A stretch of DNA of 32,302 bases from positions 1 to 32,302 of the forward strand of contig MPMJ01000034.1 in NCBI GenBank assembly GCA_002238425.1, given 5' to 3'. The DNA is from SAR202 cluster bacterium bin16 (GTDB taxonomy: Bacteria > Chloroflexota > Dehalococcoidia > Lucifugimonadales > Australimonadaceae). The notes beneath the pieces were generated by a model. That model was not told the DNA's origin. It did not search any database and saw nothing but the letters and a program-made list of their open reading frames with translations. The translations under genes were made by a program, and so were the position numbers. Numbering within the stretch: the stretch's first letter is position 1; the number at the start of each line of letters is the position of its first letter. Of this stretch, positions 1-8,080 are shown piece after piece.

Positions 1-2
1 GG

Positions 3-230
3 TCGAACAACCCGCAGGAGCGACTGAACAAGGAGATCAGGCGCCGGACCGACGTGGTGGGCATCTTTCCGAACCGCGCCGCGATCCGCCGACTCATAGG
101 AGCCCTCCTGGCCGAGCAGCACGATGAATGGCAGGTCGCCCGACGCTACCTCGCCGGGCCCGCCACGCTCATGCTCCCTGAGGATGGCAATGAGGAGGCC
201 ATGCCGCTGCCTGAAGGCGTAGCAGCATAA
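3..230 (+). CDS. IS256-family transposase, C-terminal fragment
   Basis: The frame is open from the window edge and ends with TAA at 228-230, giving 75 residues. It begins [20 protein letters not shown] and continues with [19 protein letters not shown] and [10 protein letters not shown]. This matches the end of Mutator/IS256 transposases, where N-x-x-E-R-L-N-K-E-I-x-R-R-T-x-V-V-G-I-F-P-N lies close to the last catalytic Glu of the DDE domain. The enzyme moves its own insertion sequence by cut-and-paste or copy-out transposition. The start and the first two catalytic residues lie outside the window, so it cannot be told whether the element is intact. The family is clear from the sequence; activity is unknown. 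Confidence 0.9.
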   Translation, partial: SNNPQERLNKEIRRRTDVVGIFPNRAAIRRLIGALLAEQHDEWQVARRYLAGPATLMLPEDGNEEAMPLPEGVAA

Positions 231-251
231 CAAGACAGTGAGGGTGACGCT

Positions 252-277
252 CTTACACCACTTGACGGGACACTACC
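252..277 (+). repeat. Probable right terminal inverted repeat of the IS256-type element
   Basis: Twenty-odd bases after the transposase stop, the stretch CTTACACCACTTGACGGGAC leads into ACTACC. IS256-type elements usually end within a few tens of bases of the transposase stop in a 20-30 bp repeat, and the position fits. The matching left end and target duplication are outside the window, so the exact boundary is inferred. Confidence 0.5.
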
Positions 278-543
278 TCAGGCCTCGCCTGCTGTGAGGG
301 GCGGACCAGGAAGAGGGTATGGGCGGGTTGCATCGTCCACACAACGGTCAGATGTTGCCCATCCCAATGGCGAGACTCCGTTCCCCGCCGTCACGGAGAC
401 AGGATATGCGGCACCGGGACGATGGCGTAAGGGGCCGGTGTCATGCGTTAACCGTGCGCGGGCGGCAGGAGAGGGCGCGTTGGTGTAGGATGGCGGCGGC
501 CGGTGACGCGGCCGGCCTATCTCGTACAAAACGGAGGGAGAGC
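278..543. other. Intergenic region between IS end and dienelactone hydrolase gene
   Basis: No convincing gene is seen; the open frames here lack family features and overlap each other. A TAGGAT box at 485-490 could be the -10 element for the downstream gene, giving a leader of about 50 bases, but no good -35 box is seen. A 20-base segment at 424-443 recurs with one mismatch at 28395-28414. Confidence 0.4.
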
Positions 544-1278
544 ATGGCAGTATCGGACGTTGCGGAAGTGAGTGCCGGCGGCAGCCCAATGTCGATCTAC
601 ACGGCGCGCCCGGACGGCGGGGGGAAGAATCCCGCGGTGATCGTGATCCAGGAGATCTTCGGCGTGAACAACGACGTCCGCAGCATAGCGGACCGTTTCG
701 CGAACGAGGGCTACTTCGCGGCTGCACCGGAGCTGTTCCACCGTTCCGGGACTGGCGTCGACATCCCGTTCTCCGAGATGCAGGCGGCGTTCGCGGAGCG
801 CGGCAAGCTGAGCAACGACGACGTCTTCGCGGACGTGCAAGCGACGATCGACTACCTGCGGAGCAACTCCGACGTTGACGCCGACAACATCGGCATCGTC
901 GGCTTCTGCTTCGGCGGGATGGTCTCTTACCTCGGCTCGACGATGGACGGCATCAAGGCTGCGGCGGTCTACTACGGCGGCGGCATCCTGCCGCGCCCGG
1001 ACACACCGGCGGACGCGCCCCGTCTGCTCGACGCCACCGCCGACGCGGTGCAGGCCCCCATCATCGGCTTCTGGGGCACCGAGGACGGCGGCATCCCCGT
1101 CTCCAACGTCGAGGAGATGGAGCGGGTGCTGAAGGAGAAGGGCAAGTCGATAGAGAACCACGTCTACGAGGGCGCCGGTCACGGCTTCTTCTGCACCGAG
1201 CGCGGGAGCTACCACGAGGCAGCGTCCGCCGATTCGTGGCCGAAGACGCTGGCGTTCTTCGGGGCACACCTGAAGTAA
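544..1278 (+). CDS. Dienelactone hydrolase family protein
   Basis: This 244-residue alpha/beta hydrolase matches the usual DLH length. The family hydrolyses dienelactone to maleylacetate in chlorocatechol breakdown, though many members act on other esters or lactones. The nucleophile is Cys122 in GFCFGG, with Asp181 (GTEDGG) and His213 (GAGHGFF) completing the Cys-Asp-His triad. Glu37 in QEIFG matches the Glu that holds the cysteine in its resting state. The ATG at 544 is chosen because GGAGGGAG at 533-540 precedes it closely; a longer in-frame start at 319 lacks family similarity in its extra part. There is no signal peptide, so it is cytoplasmic. It stands alone on the plus strand and ends in a terminator shared with the convergent gene. 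The physiological substrate is not known. Confidence 0.9.
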   Translation: MAVSDVAEVSAGGSPMSIYTARPDGGGKNPAVIVIQEIFGVNNDVRSIADRFANEGYFAAAPELFHRSGTGVDIPFSEMQAAFAERGKLSNDDVFADVQATIDYLRSNSDVDADNIGIVGFCFGGMVSYLGSTMDGIKAAAVYYGGGILPRPDTPADAPRLLDATADAVQAPIIGFWGTEDGGIPVSNVEEMERVLKEKGKSIENHVYEGAGHGFFCTERGSYHEAASADSWPKTLAFFGAHLK

Positions 1279-1355
1279 GCGGCGGCACTGCCTACGGAAG
1301 GCGGGGCTGCGAGGTTGCGCGCTAAAGCGCGTGCCTCCGCAGGAACGACGAGAGA

Positions 1356-1396
1356 AGAGGGGCCGGGGCGCGATCGGCGTTCCGGCCCTTTCGTTT
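1356..1396. terminator. Bidirectional terminator between convergent genes
   Basis: Inverted arms GGGCCGG (1360-1366) and CCGGCCC (1382-1388) enclose a GC-rich loop and are followed on the plus strand by TTTCGTTT. It lies between the stop of the dienelactone hydrolase gene and the stop of the minus-strand membrane protein gene. The T-rich tail favours the plus strand. Confidence 0.55.
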
Positions 1397-1403
1397 GCCC
1401 GCG

Positions 1404-1727
1404 TTAGCGGACCTCCCGGCGCCCGCGGATGGCAGAGAAGGCCGCCAGGAGCGTGAGGAAGAAGATGGGGGCTCCGAATATGTTGATGACGACCATGGAA
1501 CCGATGCCGGAGAGGAGCAGGAGCGTCGCAGCCTGCCACGGCTTCTTGAGGCACATGATCGAACCGACGATGGCCAGGAGGGCGAAGAACAGCACCAACA
1601 GCCCGGCGGTGCTGGTATCTCCCCCGCGGAATGCAAAGTCCACGAGATCGCCGACGAAGATGAGCGTTCCGATGAAGAGGCCGACGATGCCGCCCAGGAG
1701 TCCGAAGATGAGTGCCGCGATGAGCAT
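1404..1727 (-). CDS. Small multi-pass membrane protein
   Basis: This 107-residue protein has about four hydrophobic segments. The first starts at the N-terminus (LIAALIFGLLGGIVGLFIG), the second covers about residues 42-60 (AGLLVLFFALLAIVGSIM), and two more lie at about 66-95. It ends in a basic tail, RGRREVR, which points to a cytoplasmic C-terminus by the positive-inside rule. It resembles small uncharacterised membrane proteins of the DUF4064 kind, but I do not assign a family with confidence. The gene lies 24 bases after the EutA-type gene on the same strand and is probably cotranscribed with it. No function can be stated. Confidence 0.65.
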   Translation of the reverse strand: MLIAALIFGLLGGIVGLFIGTLIFVGDLVDFAFRGGDTSTAGLLVLFFALLAIVGSIMCLKKPWQAATLLLLSGIGSMVVINIFGAPIFFLTLLAAFSAIRGRREVR

Positions 1728-1751
1728 GGAGCCAGACTCCGAACGCTCCCG

Positions 1752-3275
1752 CTATCCGGACTGCGAGCGGATGGAGAAGACGAGTGACTTGACGGTGACG
1801 GGGATGACCTCGCTTGCGCCCATCGGCTTGCCCACGTCCACGTAGTCCAGGTCGCCCACCTCGATGCCGTCAATCGCGATAACGGCGCGGTCCAGGTGCA
1901 ACTCCTCGCGGATGATGCCGCCGAGCGACTTGGCCACGTCCACGTCCACGACGACGAAGACCGGAGCCTCCGGCGGCTCGTCGTCCACGGTCTTGATGAT
2001 GGACTCGGCCAGCCGACGGATGTACCAGTAGTCCGGCTGCCCGGCTATGGACATGGCGAGCGCCATGGTGGAGGGCAGTTTCGCGAGGTCGTACTTGCCG
2101 ACGCCTGCCGACAGCGCAGCCTCCATCTCTTCCGCAGTCTGCTCCTTGTTGATGAACGCCCGCGCGACCTGGATGCCGCGCACCGGCAGCACGTCGTGCG
2201 TGGAGATGTAAGAGGTGCTTCCGCTCGCCTGGAGCGTGTACTCGCCCGCGCCGATGACGGTGGCGCGGATGCCCTCGGCGGGCATCACCAGCATCCCCGG
2301 GCGCAACGTCTGCTGGCAGCGCTCGCGGACCATCTTTCCGAACCACGGCCCGATGTCGCCGTACGATTCGTTCGTGCGGTCGTAGACGTACTCGGAGACG
2401 CCGCCGGAGAAGACGACGTGGTCGACGTCCTCGAGCGAAGCGGTGTCGAGGCTGTCGGTGAGCAGGAGCGACTCCGTGAGCGGGTCCACCTTGCCGCCGC
2501 TGATGGCGTCGAAGAGGATGTCGGTCATCTTCGCGGCGAAGAGCTCGCGCTTCTCGTCGGTCAGCTTCTCGCCGACCTCGACCGTCTGGCCGAGCGAACC
2601 GAGGATGGTGCGGGCGGGCTGCTCGACGCGGGAGATGGTCATGTCGTCGTCATACGCGATGAGACGCGCGCCGACTTCGATGGCGACCATCTGGGCGATC
2701 TCGCCGTTGCGGATGAGCGATATCTTCGTCGTGCCGCCGCCCATGTCCACGTCCAGCACGGTGTTTGCGTTGCTCTTGGAGATGGCGACCGCGCCGGAGC
2801 CGAACGCTGCCAGCAGCGCCTCGTGCATCGGGCCGGCGGACGCGCAGATGAAGCGTCCGGACTCCTCCGAGAAGTACTCCAGGATGGGCTGGGCGTTCTC
2901 CTTCTTGAGCGCCTCGCCGGTGATGACGACCGCGCCGGTGTCCACGTCGTCCGGTGTAAAGCCCGCCTCGCTGTAGGAGCGCTCGATGAACTGCTGCACG
3001 CTGTCCGTGTCGATAGCGGTGCCGGAGGAGTAGGGCGTGAGCATGATGGGCGAGCGGTAGAGCACGTCGCGGTTGGTGACGACGAACTTGGCGGAGAGCC
3101 CTGCGCCTTCGCGGCGGAGGATCAGGCGGGAGAAGATGGTGTGGGTGGTGGAGGAGCCAATGTCTATGCCCACGCTGTAGAGCGTGAACTTCTCGATCCC
3201 CTCGATGTCCTCGGCTTCCTCGTCGTTCAGGAGGTCGAGTACGTGTGCATGGTCGAGGTCGTCATCGTCGTGCAT
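1752..3275 (-). CDS. eutA: EutA-type ethanolamine ammonia-lyase reactivating factor
   Basis: The 507-residue product has the ASKHA (actin/Hsp70) ATPase fold of EutA. EutA exchanges damaged cobalamin for adenosylcobalamin in ethanolamine ammonia-lyase, with ATP hydrolysis. Phosphate-1 loop: VGIDIGSSTTH at about 35-45. Phosphate-2 loop: DVDMGGGTTK at about 175-184. Adenosine motif: VVFSGGVSEYVY at about 287-298. The N-terminal 30 residues are very acidic. The ATG at 3275 is preceded by GAGGG about seven bases upstream. No eutBC or other B12-enzyme genes are in the window, so the partner is unknown. It could serve another B12-dependent lyase or mutase. The family assignment is firm; the physiological substrate is inferred from the family only. 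Confidence 0.85.
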   Translation of the reverse strand: MHDDDDLDHAHVLDLLNDEEAEDIEGIEKFTLYSVGIDIGSSTTHTIFSRLILRREGAGLSAKFVVTNRDVLYRSPIMLTPYSSGTAIDTDSVQQFIERSYSEAGFTPDDVDTGAVVITGEALKKENAQPILEYFSEESGRFICASAGPMHEALLAAFGSGAVAISKSNANTVLDVDMGGGTTKISLIRNGEIAQMVAIEVGARLIAYDDDMTISRVEQPARTILGSLGQTVEVGEKLTDEKRELFAAKMTDILFDAISGGKVDPLTESLLLTDSLDTASLEDVDHVVFSGGVSEYVYDRTNESYGDIGPWFGKMVRERCQQTLRPGMLVMPAEGIRATVIGAGEYTLQASGSTSYISTHDVLPVRGIQVARAFINKEQTAEEMEAALSAGVGKYDLAKLPSTMALAMSIAGQPDYWYIRRLAESIIKTVDDEPPEAPVFVVVDVDVAKSLGGIIREELHLDRAVIAIDGIEVGDLDYVDVGKPMGASEVIPVTVKSLVFSIRSQSG

Positions 3276-3407
3276 GTGGTGCCCTCATGAAAGGATTGTG
3301 CAAGAGAGCGCCGGAGGGCGTTACACGTGCTTACCTTGCGGATGGCACTCCGACCTCCGGCGCTGCCTTATCTTACCGTATCGCGTTCGCGCATGCCGAG
3401 CCGGGCA

Positions 3408-4508
3408 TCAGGTGGAGGACTTCGAGTAGTCCCACTCGTACGCGGGGTCCTCGTACGCCTCCGCCGGGATCTCCGACGTCATGCCGCGCTCGGCCAGTTG
3501 ATCCTCGAAGTATTCGCGTATCCACGGGTCCTCGTTGGGGTACTCGATCTGGTCGCGGCCCCGGTCCGTCACCTTCTCGGACATGCCCATGAACTGGTTC
3601 GGTGGATGGAGCGCGAGATACCGCCCGTCGGCCCCGCCGAGGTTGAAGTGCTGGTGGAACCAGCGGTCAGGCGGCACGAAGCAGCTCGCCTCGTGCCAGT
3701 GGATGACGACCTTCTCCTTGCCCTCCTCCCACATGACCGAGTAGCCCTCGCCGCCGGGGATGACGATGACGCGTCCCGGGCCGTGGCGGTGGCCCTTCTT
3801 GTAGGTGCGTGCGGGGAAGACGGACATGTGCGCGTGCATCTCCGAGCCGGGCGACTGGATGAAGACGACGTGGCCGCCCGCGCCGCGACCCCAGAACGGG
3901 ACGAGCTTGTCCCAGGCGGCCATGTCCGGGAAGAAGTTCCCATGCCACACCTGCCGTCCGCGTCCGGCGAACGCGCCCTCGCCCTCTTCCATGACGGCCT
4001 TCGCCTCGGAGTAGAACTCGTCGGTGCTGTGCAGGAACGAGTTCGTCGAGTACGGGTTGTTGACGAAGAAGTCCGGGTCCGGCGTGGCCGACATGGCGAT
4101 GGGGAGATAGTTGTAGTGGAGCAGCCGGGCCGGGTTGTTGCCGTCCATGTTGGTGAGCTGGCAGTAGGAGTTGCGGGGGATGAGGAAGAGGCTGCGCGTC
4201 GCCCACTCGAACGTCTTCTTCGGGCGGGAGTCATCGGTCCAGACGGTGGCGACGCCGCGTCCGCCGAGGACGTAGACCTGCTCGTCGACCGAGAGTTTCA
4301 GCGGCGGGAGCGAGTGGCCGGGCGGTATCTCCTCGATGCGGCCCTCGCACACGCCCTCCATGCCGCGAAGCTGCATGAACGCAGCGTCGACCTGGCGGTC
4401 TTCCCACCAGCCGAGCTCAGCGACGCGGAGGTCTTCCACGTAGTAGCCCCGGTGGATGGGGATGCCCTGGGCTTCCATCCAGTCGTCGTAGGTGAAACGT
4501 CGCGCCAT
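3408..4508 (-). CDS. Bicupin-fold protein (gentisate dioxygenase-like architecture)
   Basis: This is a 366-residue protein with two cupin-like parts. The first, about residues 60-140, contains LKLSVDEQVYVLGGRGVATV but lacks the usual metal histidines. The second, about 230-300, carries KGHRHGPGRVIVIPGGEGYS and PPDRWFHQHFN. His240, His242, and His285 or His287 are the likely metal ligands. The layout recalls gentisate/salicylate ring-cleaving dioxygenases, but the sequence is not close enough to name a substrate. The ATG at 4508 has GGAGG eight bases upstream, and a TAAGAT box at 4539-4544 (minus) may be its -10 element. It lies between the EutA-type gene and a single-span miniprotein gene, all on the minus strand. 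An oxygenase role is inferred from the fold and the catabolic surroundings. Confidence 0.7.
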   Translation of the reverse strand: MARRFTYDDWMEAQGIPIHRGYYVEDLRVAELGWWEDRQVDAAFMQLRGMEGVCEGRIEEIPPGHSLPPLKLSVDEQVYVLGGRGVATVWTDDSRPKKTFEWATRSLFLIPRNSYCQLTNMDGNNPARLLHYNYLPIAMSATPDPDFFVNNPYSTNSFLHSTDEFYSEAKAVMEEGEGAFAGRGRQVWHGNFFPDMAAWDKLVPFWGRGAGGHVVFIQSPGSEMHAHMSVFPARTYKKGHRHGPGRVIVIPGGEGYSVMWEEGKEKVVIHWHEASCFVPPDRWFHQHFNLGGADGRYLALHPPNQFMGMSEKVTDRGRDQIEYPNEDPWIREYFEDQLAERGMTSEIPAEAYEDPAYEWDYSKSST

Positions 4509-4606
4509 GCAAAGCCTCCGTCGGTTCCGGATGGCCGCATCTTACTCCGTGCGAGGGATTCGGAGTAGGGGCGGGTGAGTGAAGCGGCATGCACAAGGAC
4601 CGGCAG

Positions 4607-4621
4607 GACGGCATAGCCGTC
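4607..4621. repeat. Short perfect hairpin
   Basis: GACGGC-ATA-GCCGTC is a perfect six-base-pair hairpin with a three-base loop. It lies between the bicupin gene and the miniprotein gene. There is no T-run, so a terminator role for the minus-strand genes upstream is only possible. Confidence 0.3.
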
Positions 4622-4700
4622 AGCACGGCGAACCAGTTGCGTCAGCCGGACATGCGGGTCAACGCAGGTCTGCCCTGTGGACCCAGAGCGGAACTCTCGA

Positions 4701-4865
4701 CTACGCGGGCGTCCCGAGGTCCAGCAGGCTCGCCACTATGCCTATGAGGAAGAGCGAAGCAACTATCACGACGATAGCGATGCGGCAACGCTTGCCCCTG
4801 GGCTCGATCCGCAGCTCTCCGCGTGGGTTGTCCCTATCCGGTGGCAGTCCGGGCGGTTCGTTCAT
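4701..4865 (-). CDS. Single-span membrane miniprotein (54 aa)
   Basis: A short minus-strand frame from ATG at 4865 to TAG at 4701 encodes 54 residues. The polar N-terminal half is rich in Pro and charge (MNEPPGLPPDRDNPRGELRI), then EPRGKRCR precedes one transmembrane span, IAIVVIVASLFLIGIVASLL, at about 29-48. The basic stretch before the span predicts a cytoplasmic N-terminus. It starts 39 bases after the cyclodeaminase-family gene and is probably in the same transcript. No strong ribosome site precedes the ATG, which lowers confidence. The clear topology makes chance coding unlikely. Function unknown. Confidence 0.55.
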   Translation of the reverse strand: MNEPPGLPPDRDNPRGELRIEPRGKRCRIAIVVIVASLFLIGIVASLLDLGTPA

Positions 4866-4904
4866 GAGCAGAACTTAGCAAAGCGATTGAACGCAATCCA
4901 AGGG

Positions 4905-6014
4905 TTAGTCGCGGATGTCCTGCAGGAACCACTCCGTGGGGAGTTCGTGGCCGAGGCCCTTCGCCTTCGCGAGCTCGTAGGCGCGGCCCGCGACAGAGAA
5001 GAACTGCGCGCCCTGGATGTTGCCGCGCTCCGAGTAGGTGACGGCGGTTGGGCCGGGGCGTGCCTGCGCTCCCTGCAGCACTTCCTCCAGGAAGACGACG
5101 CGGTCCTCGGCGATGACGCCGTGCCCTCTGCCCGCACGCTCGCGCGTCTGGCTCGCGGATGCGGGCGTGCCGTCCGGCGCGTTGGCCTCGTAGGCGATGT
5201 TCTCGTCGTGGAGCCGCATCTCCGGTATACCGACCGGCGCAGGCGCCGAGCCGAGGCGGAGCGAGCGGTCGATGCGCTCCATCGCCTCGCCGTCTATGCT
5301 GCCTCCGACGCAGGTCATGTGCGCGCCGTCCTCAACGTCCTTGCCGAAGATGACCGGCTCCACCGCGTCCGTGCATCCGGCGACGATGTGCGCGCCCTTG
5401 CACGCCTCCGCCGCGGACGCCACCGGGACGACCTCGATGCCAAGCTTGCCGCGTATCTCCTCGGCGTAGGCCTCGCGGTTGGCCTTCGTGGGGCTGTAGA
5501 CCTGGATGCGCTTGATGTCGCGCACGGCGGCAAACGACTCGGCGTGCGAGCGCGCCATGCCGCCGGAGCCGATCATGGCGACGACCGACGCATCCTCACG
5601 CGCCATGTAGCCCGCGCCGATGCCGGAGTCCGCCCCGACCCGCATGTGCTGAAGGTAGCCGTCGTTGATGATGGCGAGGGGCTCGCCGTTGTCGACGCTC
5701 ATCAGCAGGATGAGGCCGCAGAAGAGGCCGGGGCGCAGGCAGTACTTCTCCTGGGTGCGCGTGCCGCCGTACTCCTGCTCGTAGACGACGTCCGACTTCA
5801 TGCGGATGGCGAAGTACCCGGACGCGGAGCCGCCCTCCATGGTGCCCCACTGGTACATCTTCGCGGGGTCGGACGTGGGGATGCGGATGTCGATGCGCGG
5901 GCGGCAGACGGCCTCGGTGCGCGCGAGCTCCTCGTACGCGCTCCGCAGCGCGCCTATCGTCTCCTCCATCGTCAGTACGGATGCGATGTCGTCGTTGTTC
6001 AGGATGAGGGTCAT
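4905..6014 (-). CDS. Ornithine cyclodeaminase / mu-crystallin family protein
   Basis: This 369-residue protein belongs to the family of NAD(P)-dependent cyclodeaminases, amino-acid dehydrogenases and imine reductases. The nucleotide loop is IGSGGMARSHAESF at about 148-161. The upstream family motif MRVGADSGIGAGYM lies at about 124-137, where active cyclodeaminases usually have RTAAxSA-type residues. The longer-than-usual loop with GGTRTQEKYCLRPG at about 83-96 departs from ornithine cyclodeaminase itself. The substrate is therefore likely another amino or imino acid. The ATG at 6014 has GGAGG seven bases upstream. It follows the HsdR-N-like gene by 18 bases. The family is firm, the reaction is not. 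Confidence 0.85.
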   Translation of the reverse strand: MTLILNNDDIASVLTMEETIGALRSAYEELARTEAVCRPRIDIRIPTSDPAKMYQWGTMEGGSASGYFAIRMKSDVVYEQEYGGTRTQEKYCLRPGLFCGLILLMSVDNGEPLAIINDGYLQHMRVGADSGIGAGYMAREDASVVAMIGSGGMARSHAESFAAVRDIKRIQVYSPTKANREAYAEEIRGKLGIEVVPVASAAEACKGAHIVAGCTDAVEPVIFGKDVEDGAHMTCVGGSIDGEAMERIDRSLRLGSAPAPVGIPEMRLHDENIAYEANAPDGTPASASQTRERAGRGHGVIAEDRVVFLEEVLQGAQARPGPTAVTYSERGNIQGAQFFSVAGRAYELAKAKGLGHELPTEWFLQDIRD

Positions 6015-6032
6015 GTTGGGCCTCCGGGTGTG

Positions 6033-6557
6033 CTATGTATGCCGGTAGTCGCGGCGCAGCCAATTGTGGAGTACGTCAGTACATCGTTTGATGGAATTAT
6101 CCCACAGGCTGATTCGTTCTGCTAGCTTAAGTGAGAATCGTCCTTGTCGTGACAGGTCGTAGATGATCCATAAGTCTCCATCTGTAAGAACTGCAAATCC
6201 TCTATGCTTATTCGAGACGTAGCTGCGCAATTGCCTGATGAGTGGTTCCTTGTCCTCCTTCCACCTGTCGGACCCCCACTTGAGCCCCTGATGAGTAAAA
6301 ACTTTCGCTTCAACATAAATTGGAGTGCCGTCTCTTAAAGTAAGCAGATAATCGACACGTTTCTTCGTAGCTTTCTCTGTTCTCGCTTCTATAGTTACTT
6401 GATTAGGGTCCGAGAGGTCCCAGCCACAAGCGCGCAACAGAGGGTCGATAAGGACATAGCGCGTACGTATTTCGTTCTGCCACAGAGGTTCGCCATAACT
6501 CTTTTCTATGAGCGTTTTCGCCTCAGAGACAGCTTGGCGTACATGTTCTCTTGACAT
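6033..6557 (-). CDS. HsdR N-terminal-like PD-(D/E)XK nuclease domain protein
   Basis: About 174 residues resemble the nuclease domain found at the N-terminus of type I restriction HsdR subunits, but stand alone without the helicase. From the ATG at 6557, the signature is NEIRTRYVLIDPLLRACGWD near residues 28-47, then RVDYLL with Asp69 and IYVEAK with Glu83 and Lys85, giving the D-(x)n-E-x-K triad. A TTG at 6590 would add eleven residues, but it lies inside a strong hairpin arm. The ATG gives the N-terminus expected of this family, so I prefer it. The DNA is visibly AT-richer than its neighbours, which suggests transfer. It may be an orphan defence or repair nuclease. No methylase or specificity subunit is nearby. 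Confidence 0.75.
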   Translation of the reverse strand: MSREHVRQAVSEAKTLIEKSYGEPLWQNEIRTRYVLIDPLLRACGWDLSDPNQVTIEARTEKATKKRVDYLLTLRDGTPIYVEAKVFTHQGLKWGSDRWKEDKEPLIRQLRSYVSNKHRGFAVLTDGDLWIIYDLSRQGRFSLKLAERISLWDNSIKRCTDVLHNWLRRDYRHT

Positions 6558-6576
6558 CCCTGTTCTCTTGCAGAGC

Positions 6577-6610
6577 AACTCGGTGGGCAACCCATGCTGC
6601 CCACCGAGTT
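6577..6610. terminator. Strong 13-bp hairpin downstream of Rieske gene 1
   Basis: Perfect 13-base arms (6577-6589 and 6598-6610) surround an eight-base loop. It lies 23 bases past the stop of the first Rieske gene and overlaps the alternative TTG start of the next gene. There is no T-run on either strand, so factor-independent termination is uncertain. A role limiting read-through or RNA decay is plausible. Confidence 0.5.
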
Positions 6611-6632
6611 ACTGCTTAGTGAATCCTTGCGC

Positions 6633-7916
6633 CTACTTGGCCGCCGCTGCGGCTTCCCGTCTATCCAGGATCGGCGAATACATCGTCGCTGCCCCCTGGC
6701 GCGAGGAGGTGTCCACGTAGTTGTGCTGCTCCGTCATGAACGGGATGTAGACGTTCTCCGCGGGGTCGCGGTAGACCTCCATCGGGTCGCCGCCATCCTC
6801 GACGATGCGCATGTTGTCCTCCAGCATCTGGCGGAACATGATGATGCCCTTGTCGGAGCGGCCCAGGTGCTCGCCGGTGCGGTCCGCGATGCCGCCCTGG
6901 GTGATCCATGCTGCCGGGTCCTGCGAGGAGTTGCTGCGCAGTTCGGGGTAGACGGGCTGGTCGTTCTCGTTCAGCATCGGCACGGGCGGGAGGTAGAAGG
7001 GGATCTCCTCCGCCGTCTGCTCGACGTCGCCCTCGACCATCGGGTAGCAGGCGACCCACCAGTGGGCGGTGTTGTGGTCGTCGATGGGGGTGCGTATCTG
7101 GAACGCGGGGCCCATCGAGAAGCTGCCGCGGTACGTCCCGTCCGAAACGTTGAAGCCGTCGCCGCCCTGCCGGAGGTAGTTGGGGAAGACGATGGGGTGG
7201 CCGTCCTTCCACTCGGTGTCCTCTTCGGAACCGCCCTCCCAGATGCGGCGCTTGATGATGCCGTGCTCGAAGGCGTCGAAGTGGATGACCTTGTGTGGGC
7301 GGCGGGTGCGGCGTTCTTCGTCGCCGTTCATCTCGCGGATGAAGTTGGCCCACGCGACGTGCAGCCACTCCAGGTGCACCGGGTCCAGCGAGTTCTCCTG
7401 GCATTGCAGCCAGTTGCACGGCAGCATCGCGTAGCCGATGTCGCGCAGGACGCCGGTCGCGGAGAAGACGTCGTAGTTGGGGACCAGCGGCACAGGAGTG
7501 GGGCCGAGATAGGCGAACAGGAGCCCGGCCTTCTGCTCGACCGGGTACGCCTTCATCTGGATCTTGTCCTTGAACCGCGCCTCCGGGTCCTCCGTCTCCT
7601 CGTACGGCTGCTCCGTGCACTGGCCGGTCTCGTCGTAGAGCCAGCCGTGGTACGGACAGCGCAGGCCATGCTCCTCCGGGATGCCGTAGATCATGTTCAT
7701 GCGCCGGTGGGCGCAGTGCGGCTCCATGAGGCCGAACGTGCCGGAGCGGTCCTTGTAGAGGATGAGGTCCTCGCCGAGGAGGCGCACCTTCATCGTCCAC
7801 TTGTCGTTCATCTGGGAGACGGCGGCGACGGGGTGCCAGTAGCGGCGCATCAGTTCGCCCATCGGGGTGCCGGGGCCTACACGGGTGTAGCGGTCGTTTG
7901 CTTCCTGCGTCAGCAT
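6633..7916 (-). CDS. Rieske non-heme iron oxygenase, alpha subunit (paralog 1)
   Basis: The 427-residue protein resembles phthalate 4,5-dioxygenase-type alpha subunits, which hydroxylate or demethylate aromatic acids using electrons from a separate reductase. The Rieske [2Fe-2S] ligands are Cys68 and His70 (CAHRRM) and Cys87 and His90 (CPYHGW). The mononuclear iron site includes His181 and His186 in NSLDPVHLEWLH, with Asp178 as the residue bridging electrons from the Rieske centre. It is the most divergent of the four paralogs here: it has CPYHGW where the others have CMYHGW, and a different C-terminus. The ATG at 7916 has AAGGAGAG upstream and an extended -10 promoter at 7964-7972. No reductase or ferredoxin gene is in the window. 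Substrate unknown. Confidence 0.9.
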   Translation of the reverse strand: MLTQEANDRYTRVGPGTPMGELMRRYWHPVAAVSQMNDKWTMKVRLLGEDLILYKDRSGTFGLMEPHCAHRRMNMIYGIPEEHGLRCPYHGWLYDETGQCTEQPYEETEDPEARFKDKIQMKAYPVEQKAGLLFAYLGPTPVPLVPNYDVFSATGVLRDIGYAMLPCNWLQCQENSLDPVHLEWLHVAWANFIREMNGDEERRTRRPHKVIHFDAFEHGIIKRRIWEGGSEEDTEWKDGHPIVFPNYLRQGGDGFNVSDGTYRGSFSMGPAFQIRTPIDDHNTAHWWVACYPMVEGDVEQTAEEIPFYLPPVPMLNENDQPVYPELRSNSSQDPAAWITQGGIADRTGEHLGRSDKGIIMFRQMLEDNMRIVEDGGDPMEVYRDPAENVYIPFMTEQHNYVDTSSRQGAATMYSPILDRREAAAAAK

Positions 7917-7963
7917 GAGATGTGCTCTCCTTGCGCTGGTGGGTTTCTCTGCCCTTTGGCGGG

Positions 7964-7972
7964 ATTATAGCA
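7964..7972 (-). promoter_or_regulatory. Extended -10 promoter for Rieske paralog 1
   Basis: Read on the minus strand, TGCTATAAT is a perfect -10 hexamer with the TGn extension. It lies about 48 bases before the ATG at 7916. A TTGACG sits only 13 bases upstream of the hexamer, too close to act as a normal -35 box. The first transcribed bases (CCCGCCA) are the same as after the -10 box of paralog 3. Confidence 0.55.
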
Positions 7973-8080
7973 AGCCGCGCAACGTCAAGCGCTACCACCT
8001 GGTGACGCTGCCTCAGCTCTGCGCATGATGGCGCAATCCAACACGTTGTGTGGGGCGATTCGGTACGCTCCGCGCGCCGG

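Noticed and set aside
1896..3290. 464-residue plus-strand frame opposite the EutA-type gene
   Set aside because: It is a mirror of a clear gene in high-GC DNA; the product is rich in Arg, His, Val and Asp without domains.
3327..4568. 413-residue plus-strand frame opposite the bicupin gene
   Set aside because: It is antisense to a gene with a good ribosome site and cupin motifs, and has no recognisable domain.
7964..7988. TTGACG with TATAAT as a standard promoter for Rieske paralog 1
   Set aside because: The spacing is only 13 bases; the extended -10 explains the promoter better.
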